Shown here: in pieces, positions 7,235 to 13,369 of the stretch
How the letters are laid out: each line of letters begins with the position of its first letter
How positions within the stretch are numbered: position 1 is the stretch's first letter
Source: a virus
IMG/VR virus record: IMGVR_UViG_3300035187_002298
Coordinates: 1 to 27,733 of that record
Strand: one strand, 5' to 3'
DNA length: 27,733 bases
The notes under the pieces: generated by a model
Databases searched by the model: none
What the model was told of the DNA's origin: nothing
The model's input: only the letters and a program-made list of their open reading frames with translations
Program-made: the position numbers and the translations under genes

Positions 7235-7732
7235 ATGAAGAAACAGGTACTCCTGTTGAATCAAGACAATACGCCCCTGAATATCATTACGATTTCAAAA
7301 GCTTTTAAATTGCTTACAAAAGATAAGGTGTGGGCTGATGACTCGACGGGGGAATACTACGAAGTTATCTCTGTCTCTAAAATTATTAAGATTCCCAAAA
7401 TTTTAATTTTAAAGTATTACGTAAAACTTCCGTATAAAAAAGTTCCGGCTTCCAGAAGAAATGTATTTCATAGAGACCAATATGTTTGCCAATACTGTGG
7501 TTTAGATCTTTGCGATAAAACTGCAACCATTGACCATATTGTCCCCAGATGCAAGGGTGGTGGATCAACATGGACAAATATGATAACTGCATGTAAAAAA
7601 TGTAATTTGGCAAAGGGCAACAGGACACCCAAAGAGGCCAAGATGCCAATAAAAAATAAAGCAAAAGAACCTTCATATGGATTTCTTTTTGATCACATGC
7701 TAATTACTTTTAAGAAAGATAAAAATGCCTAA
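7235..7732 (+). CDS. HNH endonuclease with zinc-binding cysteines
   Basis: The protein is 165 aa from the ATG at 7235. Longer upstream reading would run back through the promoter and the divergent gene. The N-terminus VLLLNQDNTPLNI is typical of a broad bacterial and phage HNH family. The HNH core is RDQYVCQYCG (C85, C88), TIDHIVPRCKGGG (D100, H101), W-x-N (N115), ACKKCN (C120, C123) and KGNRTPKEA. It should bind Zn through four cysteines and cut DNA with a single metal. In phages such proteins are either free-standing homing nucleases or packaging-associated nickases. Location among cargo genes favours the first, without proof. It overlaps the next gene by 8 bp. Confidence 0.9.
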   Translation: MKKQVLLLNQDNTPLNIITISKAFKLLTKDKVWADDSTGEYYEVISVSKIIKIPKILILKYYVKLPYKKVPASRRNVFHRDQYVCQYCGLDLCDKTATIDHIVPRCKGGGSTWTNMITACKKCNLAKGNRTPKEAKMPIKNKAKEPSYGFLFDHMLITFKKDKNA

Positions 7733-8024
7733 TTATTCATTTAAATGCGAAAGTTGTGATCATTCTTTTGAAACATTTCTAAAAATAGCCGAAAGAGATA
7801 ATCCAATAAAAGAACCATGTCCAAGCTGCAAGAAAAAAAAGATTACCAAAAATTGGAGCGATCAGTCCAATTCTATTGCAATTGATACTACATTGACTCC
7901 AACAAAAGTTTGTGGGGGTGCTTGGAATGAAGTAATGGACCGAGTTAAAAAAGCTACTCCTATGCATAAACGAGATCAAGTAGAACAAAGTAGAAGTTTT
8001 AATGCTGGACGTTTTGTAAGATAA
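7725..8024 (+). CDS. FmdB-type zinc-ribbon protein
   Basis: MPNYSFKCESCDHSFE is the classic start of the FmdB/CxxC zinc-ribbon family. C8 and C11 pair with C32 and C35 (PCPSC) in a single Zn site. The C-terminal half (GAWNEVMDRVKKATPMHKRD...SFNAGRFVR) is helical and basic. FmdB-like ribbons are usually called putative regulators, and the phage versions have no defined role. It is co-directional with, and overlaps, the HNH gene. A strong terminator follows 27 bp downstream, so the pair forms a two-gene unit. Confidence 0.85.
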   Translation: MPNYSFKCESCDHSFETFLKIAERDNPIKEPCPSCKKKKITKNWSDQSNSIAIDTTLTPTKVCGGAWNEVMDRVKKATPMHKRDQVEQSRSFNAGRFVR

Positions 8025-8050
8025 AAATTTTATAATTTTTAAATAAAGTT

Positions 8051-8084
8051 TGAACTCCTCTTTTGGGGAGTTCATTTTTTTTTT
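8051..8084 (+). terminator. Intrinsic terminator after the HNH/FmdB pair
   Basis: A 10-bp stem (TGAACTCCTC with GGGGAGTTCA, one T-G wobble) closes a TTTT loop and is followed by ten T residues. This is a textbook rho-independent terminator. A late promoter starts 3 bp beyond the T run. Confidence 0.92.
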
Positions 8085-8086
8085 AA

Positions 8087-8094
8087 TATAAATA
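8087..8094 (+). promoter_or_regulatory. Perfect late promoter TATAAATA for the 155-aa gene
   Basis: This is an exact match to the T4 late box, with only 5 nt (ATTTC) between it and the ATG at 8100. With T4 late spacing, transcription would begin on the A of the start codon itself. Confidence 0.75.
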
Positions 8095-8099
8095 ATTTC

Positions 8100-8567
8100 A
8101 TGGATTATTTGACAAACTACTATAAAAATCTGTGCGAACAGCTTCAAAACAAAATAAATTTCCTTAAGCAATCTTTAAATGAAAGATTAGAACCTACTAG
8201 ACTTGAAAGACCTGAAGAAGCTGGTGATTCTGATGCTTATTTGAATATGGGAGACAACCCACGAACACCTCCAGTTAGAAGCAGATCACCTAAAGTTAAA
8301 GCACCAAAAAAACCAACAAAAGGTGAACACCCATACGAGAATGAATCGGATGCTGACTTTGCCAAAAGAATGGAAAAATGGTGGAAAGCTCAGAAAGCAT
8401 ACGAAAAATATATAGCAGAATGCCCATCAGGATGCGATAATACGTGGGTTTATCCAAATCCAGAACATCCTCGCGGAATAAAAGATGCAAAATCAGGCGA
8501 TATCTTTATTGATGGGAATGGTCAAATTTATAGACGAAATAATAGTGGTGATTGGGTTAAACAATAA
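8100..8567 (+). CDS. Hypothetical late protein (155 aa)
   Basis: No recognised domain. The N-terminal 35 residues are helical (MDYLTNYYKNLCEQLQNKIN). They contain L-C-E and L-N-E, which could be prohead-protease sites, though less clear-cut than in the leftward proteins. The middle is basic and Pro/Lys-rich (SRSPKVKAPKKPTK). The C-terminal half has a compact phrase GDIFIDGNGQIYRRNNSGDWVK, like a small beta-rich repeat. It is insulated from upstream genes by a terminator and has its own perfect late promoter, so a virion or late function is likely. The mRNA is predicted to be leaderless. Confidence 0.8.
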   Translation: MDYLTNYYKNLCEQLQNKINFLKQSLNERLEPTRLERPEEAGDSDAYLNMGDNPRTPPVRSRSPKVKAPKKPTKGEHPYENESDADFAKRMEKWWKAQKAYEKYIAECPSGCDNTWVYPNPEHPRGIKDAKSGDIFIDGNGQIYRRNNSGDWVKQ

Positions 8568-8568
8568 T

Positions 8569-8871
8569 ATGAAATATACTGTTCAAAAAATTGTAATGGA
8601 AAATTCAAATGTGTATAATTTTCTTTATGAAAATGAACTTCTTGGACATTTGATTGACACAGAAGATTCTAGGGTTTTAGTCCAAACTTCTGATATTTCA
8701 ATAATTCCTATTGTTGAATCTTTTAATTTTTCTGGTAATTGTTGGATTGTAGAAAACGAAGAATATAAATTAATTACTCTGAACCCAAGTCCAGAATTAG
8801 AACCACTATATGAATTTAAAGTGGTTAATTTTTCTGACAATCTTTTAATTGAATCAGAGATTTCAGAATAA
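8569..8871 (+). CDS. Hypothetical acidic protein (100 aa)
   Basis: The ATG at 8569 lies 1 nt after the stop of the 155-aa gene, so translational re-initiation is likely. A longer in-frame reading would overlap that gene extensively and is not preferred. The protein is acidic and beta-rich (VLVQTSDISIIPIVESF, CWIVENEEYKLITL) with no recognisable motif. Its 3' end overlaps the RuvC-like gene on the opposite strand by 47 bp. Nothing in the sequence assigns a function. Confidence 0.7.
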   Translation: MKYTVQKIVMENSNVYNFLYENELLGHLIDTEDSRVLVQTSDISIIPIVESFNFSGNCWIVENEEYKLITLNPSPELEPLYEFKVVNFSDNLLIESEISE

Positions 8872-9385
8872 AATAACTGTCAACAATATCGGTAACAGGA
8901 TTTGTTAATTTTTCCTGTCCAAATTTATGCATTAAATTTATACCAGTTTCAGCAGTAAATGCTTCAAACATTGCTTGTTTATCTGCATTTCCTTTTCCTG
9001 TTGCAATTTTCTTGGCTTTAGATGGTTCTATGATTGTGAGAGGTATAGCGGCTTTATAGAGCTTGTGCTTTAGGATACCCATATTCTCCGCCAAGTTGAA
9101 TACTCGGCCTTTGGAGCCAAATGAATAGCCCTCTATGGCAACCTCAGATGAACCTATGCAAAGATTCATAGCCCAATCAGATATCGTATCAAACCTGTCA
9201 ACGTCTTGAATATATTCTTGAAAACTTTCACCAGTAATATTTGGTAAAATTTTATCTGCAAATTTTTTAGTGTTTGTTAGATAATAAAAAAAACAATTTT
9301 CAAATTTAAATTCTCTACGTTCATCATAAAGACAAATGCAGGGGCAGGTTATAGAGTAGTCAATACCGATTAACATATGGAACAT
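8825..9385 (-). CDS. RuvC-like Holliday junction resolvase
   Basis: An RNase H-fold signature of RuvC-type enzymes is visible. LIGIDYS supplies D9, VAIEGYSFG supplies E85 followed by a helical NLAENMGILKHKL, PSKAKKIATGKGNADK is the Lys-rich DNA-contact segment, and DIVDSYFIL supplies D166 and D169. At 186 aa it is close to the usual RuvC size. Resolution of branched phage DNA before packaging is the expected role. T4 itself uses gp49, an unrelated enzyme, so this is a functional substitute. The ATG at 9385 is followed by another at 9376; either could be used. Upstream lies a structured leader or separate small RNA. Confidence 0.88.
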   Translation of the reverse strand: MFHMLIGIDYSITCPCICLYDERREFKFENCFFYYLTNTKKFADKILPNITGESFQEYIQDVDRFDTISDWAMNLCIGSSEVAIEGYSFGSKGRVFNLAENMGILKHKLYKAAIPLTIIEPSKAKKIATGKGNADKQAMFEAFTAETGINLMHKFGQEKLTNPVTDIVDSYFILKSLIQLKDCQKN

Positions 9386-9400
9386 ATATATCTATACCTT

Positions 9401-9487
9401 GGTCAGAAGTGGTGGTTCCTTAGCAGTCTGATGAAATATACTTCGACCATTCCAAAAGGACTGCGTGGAATACCCACCACCTCTGCC
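9401..9487 (-). ncRNA. Candidate structured RNA (~87 nt) with nested pseudoknot, or structured leader of the resolvase gene
   Basis: On the minus strand a 12-bp outer helix pairs 9485-9474 with 9415-9404 (CAGAGGTGGTGG with CCACCACTTCTG, one G-U). Inside, 9471-9466 (ATTCCA) pairs with 9454-9449 (TGGAAT). The loop bases 9464-9459 (GCAGTC) pair with 9428-9423 (GACTGC), making an H-type pseudoknot with a 1-nt first loop and a 20-nt last loop. On the plus strand the G-U becomes an A-C mismatch, which favours the minus-strand RNA. A late box CATAAATA at 9500-9493 predicts transcription from G9487, just two bases before the outer helix. It matches no RNA family I can recall. It may be an independent sRNA or a regulatory leader. 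Confidence 0.55.
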
Positions 9488-9492
9488 TAAAA

Positions 9493-9500
9493 TATTTATG
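9493..9500 (-). promoter_or_regulatory. Late promoter CATAAATA upstream of the structured RNA
   Basis: The box matches TATAAATA at 7 of 8 positions on the minus strand. Unlike the other late boxes here, no start codon follows within 20 nt. Instead the predicted start (G9487) lies at the base of a long helix. It follows directly on a terminator-like hairpin. Confidence 0.6.
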
Positions 9501-9501
9501 T

Positions 9502-9532
9502 AAAAATTCCACTTTTATGGGGTGAAATTTTT
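9502..9532 (-). terminator. Terminator-like hairpin after the 287-aa gene
   Basis: On the minus strand AAAAATTTCAC pairs with GTGGAATTTTT (11 bp, one T-G wobble) around a 9-nt loop. The distal Ts are part of the stem, so it is AT-rich and modest in strength. It lies 8 bp after the stop of the 287-aa gene and could work on either strand. Confidence 0.5.
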
Positions 9533-9539
9533 TATTTTA

Positions 9540-10403
9540 TTATTGAATACCCTGACCAAGACTTCTAAGATTTTGTCTTGCCATAGTACTTTTTTGTTTT
9601 TTCTTTTCTTCTTCTGGTGTATCTCTATCAGCAAGATATGTTTGAATTCCCATAGAAGCAGCTGTACCAACACCCGGAATATAATCTGCTAGTTCAGATG
9701 CTGCCTCCAATCCAGCTCCCACATAATCTCCTGCTTGGGCTCTTTGTGTCATGGCTGCTACAGAAGCTGCGGTTCCGATGACTGGTAGAGCTTTTAGAAC
9801 AGCTTTTCCAACGCCTTTGCCTATACTTAGACGTGCCTGCCATCTAGATGCATCCGATTGTGGTGGGTTTGTTATTATATTTGGATCACCTTTTAGATTT
9901 TTTTGTTGTATTGATGATGTACTTGGATTTATTTCACCGGGCGCAGGATATGTCGTAGACAAATCTTGATCCAATACAGGTTTTGTATAATCTATTACAG
10001 GTTTTTCATTTGGAGTTTTACCGAATATTACATCAACAGGTTCTCGGGATGTATATAATTGTCTGTTAAAAGTATCTGGAGGAGCCGGATCCTTTCTTAG
10101 TTTAACAAGACTATCATTATATTTCGGGTCATCTATATCCAATGGACTATAGTAATAACTTGATGCCCGTGTAGCCATTTCCCTTTCTTCTGGATTCATA
10201 AATTTAGTTCGTATATATTCTTCCATGTTTCCCCCAAAAGAGGTACTTAAAATATGTGGATCGATGTCATTTTTATGTTTTTGATATAATTCTTTATAAA
10301 TTTTATCAACCTCATCTTTATAATTTTTAGACCATTGGCCTATGTTAAAGGAACCTGTTTTAGCATCGTTTTCTAGAATTAAATATTGTTTAAATCTGAG
10401 CAT
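9540..10403 (-). CDS. 287-aa late protein with capsid-targeting-like leader and Gly/Ala-rich module
   Basis: The N-terminus MLRFKQYLILE follows the pattern of T4 internal-protein leaders (compare T4 IPIII, MKTYQEFIAE) and ends in I-L-E. Residues 12-190 are polar with several Tyr and Pro and no recognised fold. Residues about 207-248 hold a Gly/Ala-rich module (LPVIGTAASVAAMTQ, AQAGDYVGAGLEAAS, IPGVGTAAS) matching the module in the 454-aa protein. The C-terminus is charged (DTPEEEKKKQK). A perfect TATAAATA lies 5 bp upstream. The combination suggests a packaged, possibly ejected protein with a membrane-active segment. This is inference; no homologue is recognised. Confidence 0.82.
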   Translation of the reverse strand: MLRFKQYLILENDAKTGSFNIGQWSKNYKDEVDKIYKELYQKHKNDIDPHILSTSFGGNMEEYIRTKFMNPEEREMATRASSYYYSPLDIDDPKYNDSLVKLRKDPAPPDTFNRQLYTSREPVDVIFGKTPNEKPVIDYTKPVLDQDLSTTYPAPGEINPSTSSIQQKNLKGDPNIITNPPQSDASRWQARLSIGKGVGKAVLKALPVIGTAASVAAMTQRAQAGDYVGAGLEAASELADYIPGVGTAASMGIQTYLADRDTPEEEKKKQKSTMARQNLRSLGQGIQ

Positions 10404-10408
10404 ACCAA

Positions 10409-10416
10409 TATTTATA
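10409..10416 (-). promoter_or_regulatory. Perfect late promoter TATAAATA for the 287-aa gene
   Basis: This is an exact T4 late box on the minus strand, 5 nt (TTGGT) before the ATG at 10403. The predicted start coincides with the A of the ATG. It abuts the hairpin at 10417-10442 with no gap. Confidence 0.75.
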
Positions 10417-10442
10417 AACCCCCAGGATTGCTCCTAGGGGTT
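10417..10442 (-). terminator. Hairpin after tRNA-Asn, likely terminator of the replication unit
   Basis: On the minus strand AACCCCTAGGA pairs with TCCTGGGGGTT (11 bp, one T-G wobble) around GCAA, a GNRA tetraloop. It starts 8 bp after the tRNA 3' base. Only a short, interrupted T tract follows, so termination may be partial. It may also act as an RNA processing or stability element. Confidence 0.6.
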
Positions 10443-10450
10443 ATTTTATG

Positions 10451-10523
10451 CTCCTCCGACTGGATTTGAACCAGTGACCCGAGAGTTAACAGCTCTCTGC
10501 TCTACCAGCTGAGCTACAGAGGA
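10451..10523 (-). tRNA. tRNA-Asn (anticodon GUU)
   Basis: A full cloverleaf of 73 nt is present. The acceptor pairs TCCTCTG with CGGAGGA, the D stem GCTC with GAGC, and the anticodon stem GAGAG with CTCTC around CTGTTAA (anticodon GTT). The variable loop is GGGTC. The T stem pairs ACTGG with CCAGT around TTCAAAT, and the discriminator is G. CCA is not encoded (CA then T follows), so host or phage enzymes must add it. It lies 7 bp downstream of the RNR stop and is probably processed from that transcript. It may support translation of AT-rich, Asn-rich phage genes. Confidence 0.96.
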
Positions 10524-10530
10524 AAGTGAA

Positions 10531-12420
10531 TCAGACTATCTGACATCCGCCTGCACTACATGCATATTCCTTTGCGGATTCAGTATTGTCTTCTGCCTCG
10601 TATTTAGACAAGTCCTTAAAGTTAACTTTAACCTTGGGATGTGCCGCATAGGTTGCAGAATCAATCTGTTCAAAAGGTGCCTGAGCATAGGTGTGACTAT
10701 CACCACCGGGAAGGAATGAGATGCCTGTTGCAACATCAAAGTTTTCCCATAGCCAGTTGCCGACTTCAAGGAATTCAGAATCCTTGTAGTTGACGGTAAT
10801 TGATGGCTTATGATGGCAGAAGTGCTCTTGATAAGTTTTCCACAGATCAAGATGATCCAGTGCGCGAAGTTCCTCAGTGGTCATGGTTCCCTTCGGAGCC
10901 TTCATAGCAAACGTGAAGACGGCAGTAGAAGTTGGGTTGATGACATCATCCTCACACGGGACTCCTTGATCCTTCATCAAATTGTACAGAGGATCTTTCT
11001 TGTCCAGACGAATTCTGCGGTAATAATAATCCGCATAACGAGGATGCAGACCTGATGCAGAATCTACCAAACACGATGTAGTGCCTTCAGGCTTCACGCA
11101 AGTAACTGACTTGCTAGGATTGATTCCCAACTTTTCTGCCCACTTGAGATTGGTCGCAGTCGCATGATCACGAAGAGTCTCAAGAAGACGAATAAGCTTT
11201 GGCTTGCCTTCCAAACCACTGGTAAGCTTGTTGTCAAAAATACCTGTCATGGATACGCCAAGTAGTCTTTCCTCTTCACAGTTCTTCTTCCACTCTGGAC
11301 GAAGATAAGGGAAATTGGTAAAGGTAGATTGAACTGTACCAATTATTGTAGCGATCTCAATCTTCTTCTTTAGTGTTGCAGCAGTATCGTCTTGACGAAC
11401 TACGACTGTAGAAAGATTGCAGAATTCAAATGGCTTGAGAATGATCTCTGAACACGGATTGGTACCATACTCGCAGTCTGGATCACGGCCAGACTTTGCA
11501 GCCTGTTCCTGTAGTGCCTTACGGTTGATCATTCCACGCTCACCGCTGTGGCTGTTGTATAGTGAGGTCCACTCTTCAAGGAACTGACCCATTGGAGGAC
11601 GACCACGATACACAGCAGAGTTGTTGGCGTATGAACGGAAGCCAGCCTGTTCCCACCATGCACCGCTTTTACATAGTGCCATCTCACGATCAGCAAGATC
11701 GCTCAAAGAGATCATGGCAGAACGACGAACGCCACCAACAATAACTGCATTGGCAATAGCACAGCAAACATCGTGACATTCAAGAGCAGTCAGTCTGCGT
11801 CCTTGTGCGTTGTAGAAAATCTTTACGACAAACTTGAATAGATTGTCTAGAGGAGCAGGCCCACTAGCACGACCACCAAAAGTCTTAAGTCTTGCTCCAG
11901 CAGGACGAATCTTGCTTAGATCCCATTTAACGTGACGACCCGCATAGAGGTGATCCATGATGAATTTGATTGCGTTACCCCAACCTTCCTTGGAGTCCTC
12001 AACAACATAAGTTATATTGAAAGACTTTTCAATCTTGTTAGCAACTTGTGGAAGCTTGTCGGTGTATTGGTGTTCAACTGAATATCCAACACCAGTGCCA
12101 TTCATGAGAACGACAAAAAGTTCTGCAAACGAATCAAGACTGTCGATTGGCAAGTATGAGCAGTTATATAAGCAAGTGTTATCATGGTCCAATGCAGGAC
12201 CAGCAGTCATAAGACTACGCATAGAAGGAAGAACTTCTAGATTGAGAATTGCGTCCTTGACATCCGGGCGTTCAGCAAGTTGCGGAACTTTACCCGTAAA
12301 GTATTTCCACCAACGGTCTACACATTCATCCCAAGTCTCACGACGATTTTGGTCGTTGAGCCAGCGAGAGTAGCGAGAGATGAAAATAAACGATTGAAAT
12401 GGTGATAAAATTTCGGCCAT
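10531..12420 (-). CDS. nrdJ: Class II (adenosylcobalamin-dependent) ribonucleotide reductase
   Basis: The 629-aa chain has the ten-stranded barrel features of monomeric class II reductases. NTCLYNCSY carries a redox cysteine. GTNPCSEI holds the thiyl-radical cysteine and catalytic Glu, and FEFCNLSTVV holds the second redox cysteine. VKPEGTTSCLVDSASGLHPRYA is the phosphate-binding region, and the C-terminal ACSAGGC is the swinging Cys pair that re-reduces the active site. There is no NrdB radical subunit nearby, as expected for a cobalamin enzyme. It is shorter than the Lactobacillus RTPR (about 740 aa). It makes deoxynucleotides for replication and needs B12 from the host. It has a clear AGGA site before the ATG and a visibly higher GC than the cargo genes. 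Confidence 0.93.
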   Translation of the reverse strand: MAEILSPFQSFIFISRYSRWLNDQNRRETWDECVDRWWKYFTGKVPQLAERPDVKDAILNLEVLPSMRSLMTAGPALDHDNTCLYNCSYLPIDSLDSFAELFVVLMNGTGVGYSVEHQYTDKLPQVANKIEKSFNITYVVEDSKEGWGNAIKFIMDHLYAGRHVKWDLSKIRPAGARLKTFGGRASGPAPLDNLFKFVVKIFYNAQGRRLTALECHDVCCAIANAVIVGGVRRSAMISLSDLADREMALCKSGAWWEQAGFRSYANNSAVYRGRPPMGQFLEEWTSLYNSHSGERGMINRKALQEQAAKSGRDPDCEYGTNPCSEIILKPFEFCNLSTVVVRQDDTAATLKKKIEIATIIGTVQSTFTNFPYLRPEWKKNCEEERLLGVSMTGIFDNKLTSGLEGKPKLIRLLETLRDHATATNLKWAEKLGINPSKSVTCVKPEGTTSCLVDSASGLHPRYADYYYRRIRLDKKDPLYNLMKDQGVPCEDDVINPTSTAVFTFAMKAPKGTMTTEELRALDHLDLWKTYQEHFCHHKPSITVNYKDSEFLEVGNWLWENFDVATGISFLPGGDSHTYAQAPFEQIDSATYAAHPKVKVNFKDLSKYEAEDNTESAKEYACSAGGCQIV

Positions 12421-12443
12421 AATTAAATTCCTAAGTGGGTGTC

Positions 12444-13190
12444 TTATTTAGTTGTTAGAGTTTGCCACGAAACCGGGAAAAGAGGAGCAATTAATTTGTC
12501 AATTGCTTTTGCATATTCCTGAATTTCCCATTGGGCATGTGCATCGATTCTCAAGTTATAAACGCGGGCAAATGCATAGAGAGAACCAGTCCACACAAAT
12601 TCCGTATAAGTTCCTTGTGGCAAAATTGAACGCGCCTGTTCAGGGGCAACACCATCAGCCAAAAGTTTATTGTAAAGATCCAAACATTCCTTTGCAACGC
12701 CATCATACTCCTGACGAAGTTTGATGCATGTATCCATATCTTCAATTGGACCACTGCTGCCTTGCTTTGCTCCATCAGTAGGAGAACTTCTCCACAGTGG
12801 AGTATAAATCTCGGGCTCATAGGTAACATACCTACGGCTGACCTCGTTCATCACAAGACCAATCTGATGCTTGCCAAGTTGTGCACGAACAAAGATTGGG
12901 CACTTGATGCGCAAACTAATCTGTGCATGACAGAATGGAGTGAAGTGATTGTGCTTTGCAAGATAACGAATAAGCTTTGCGTCTCTCTCAGACAGTTCTT
13001 TTTTATTGAAGCCTGTCCAATTAGGATCGCTCTGCCAAGAACTTTCTTTATTGAAAGAAACTCTTGCAGCATTAACAACACTCAGATCAGAGCCCATGTA
13101 GTCCACTAGATCAACGTGTCCGTGATCTAGGACAAAGTACTTAGTCTGCTCCATTTTTATGTTCTGAATCTCGGTCATCTTCATCCTCAT
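12444..13190 (-). CDS. thyX: FAD-dependent thymidylate synthase (ThyX)
   Basis: The fold is recognisable from LVDYMGSDLSVVNAARVSF at the N-terminus, HFTPFCHAQISLRIKCPIFVRAQ, NEVSRRYV, and the C-terminal SLYAFARVYNLRIDAHAQWEIQEYA, which binds nucleotide and flavin. It methylates dUMP using methylene-tetrahydrofolate and NADPH. The signature R-H-R-x7-S is replaced by K-H-Q-x8-S (KHQIGLVMNEVS), a divergent form I believe also occurs in other phages. The start is uncertain. The ATG at 13190 overlaps the preceding gene by 50 bp. ATGs at 13178 (with GAGG six bases upstream) or 13154 give shorter overlaps. Together with RNR and dUTPase it feeds dTTP synthesis. Confidence 0.92.
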   Translation of the reverse strand: MRMKMTEIQNIKMEQTKYFVLDHGHVDLVDYMGSDLSVVNAARVSFNKESSWQSDPNWTGFNKKELSERDAKLIRYLAKHNHFTPFCHAQISLRIKCPIFVRAQLGKHQIGLVMNEVSRRYVTYEPEIYTPLWRSSPTDGAKQGSSGPIEDMDTCIKLRQEYDGVAKECLDLYNKLLADGVAPEQARSILPQGTYTEFVWTGSLYAFARVYNLRIDAHAQWEIQEYAKAIDKLIAPLFPVSWQTLTTK

Positions 13191-13368
13191 CTACAAGTTC
13201 AACTCTCACACCATCAATTTTTGTAAAGTCCGCAGCGTATTCTCGTGCTCTTGACCACAAACCTGGGTCCATTTCTTTTACATATTCACCGAATCGCTGC
13301 ACAAAAGTAAGATAGGCTTCACTAGCCTTTAAGATATCTTCTTCTGTCATGTCTTCGTTGTCATCCAT
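13141..13368 (-). CDS. Small acidic hypothetical protein (75 aa)
   Basis: A strongly acidic protein with both ends rich in Asp and Glu (MDDNEDMTEEDI; VELVDEDEDDRD) and a short helical middle (AYLTFVQRFGEYVKEMDPGLWSRAREYAADF). No known domain is recognised. An AGAAGG ribosome site precedes the ATG. It sits between primase and ThyX in the replication operon. A DNA-mimic or partner-binding role is conceivable from the charge alone, but nothing else supports it. Confidence 0.75.
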   Translation of the reverse strand: MDDNEDMTEEDILKASEAYLTFVQRFGEYVKEMDPGLWSRAREYAADFTKIDGVRVELVDEDEDDRDSEHKNGAD

Positions 13369-13369
13369 T

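Noticed and set aside
9386-9400. TATAGAT just before the resolvase ATG as an early promoter
   Set aside because: There is no TGA extension and no -35-like hexamer at 16-17 bp, so it does not match the other early promoters in the window.
9421-9450. CTGATGA on the plus strand, the hammerhead ribozyme core motif, inside the structured intergenic region
   Set aside because: No stem II with a following GAAA and no stem III arrangement can be built around it, and the base pairing favours the minus-strand RNA.
12445-12452. ACTAAATA upstream of the RNR gene as a late promoter
   Set aside because: It is made by the last codons and stop of ThyX, lies 24 bp from the RNR ATG, and RNR has its own AGGA site; late control of RNR is not expected.
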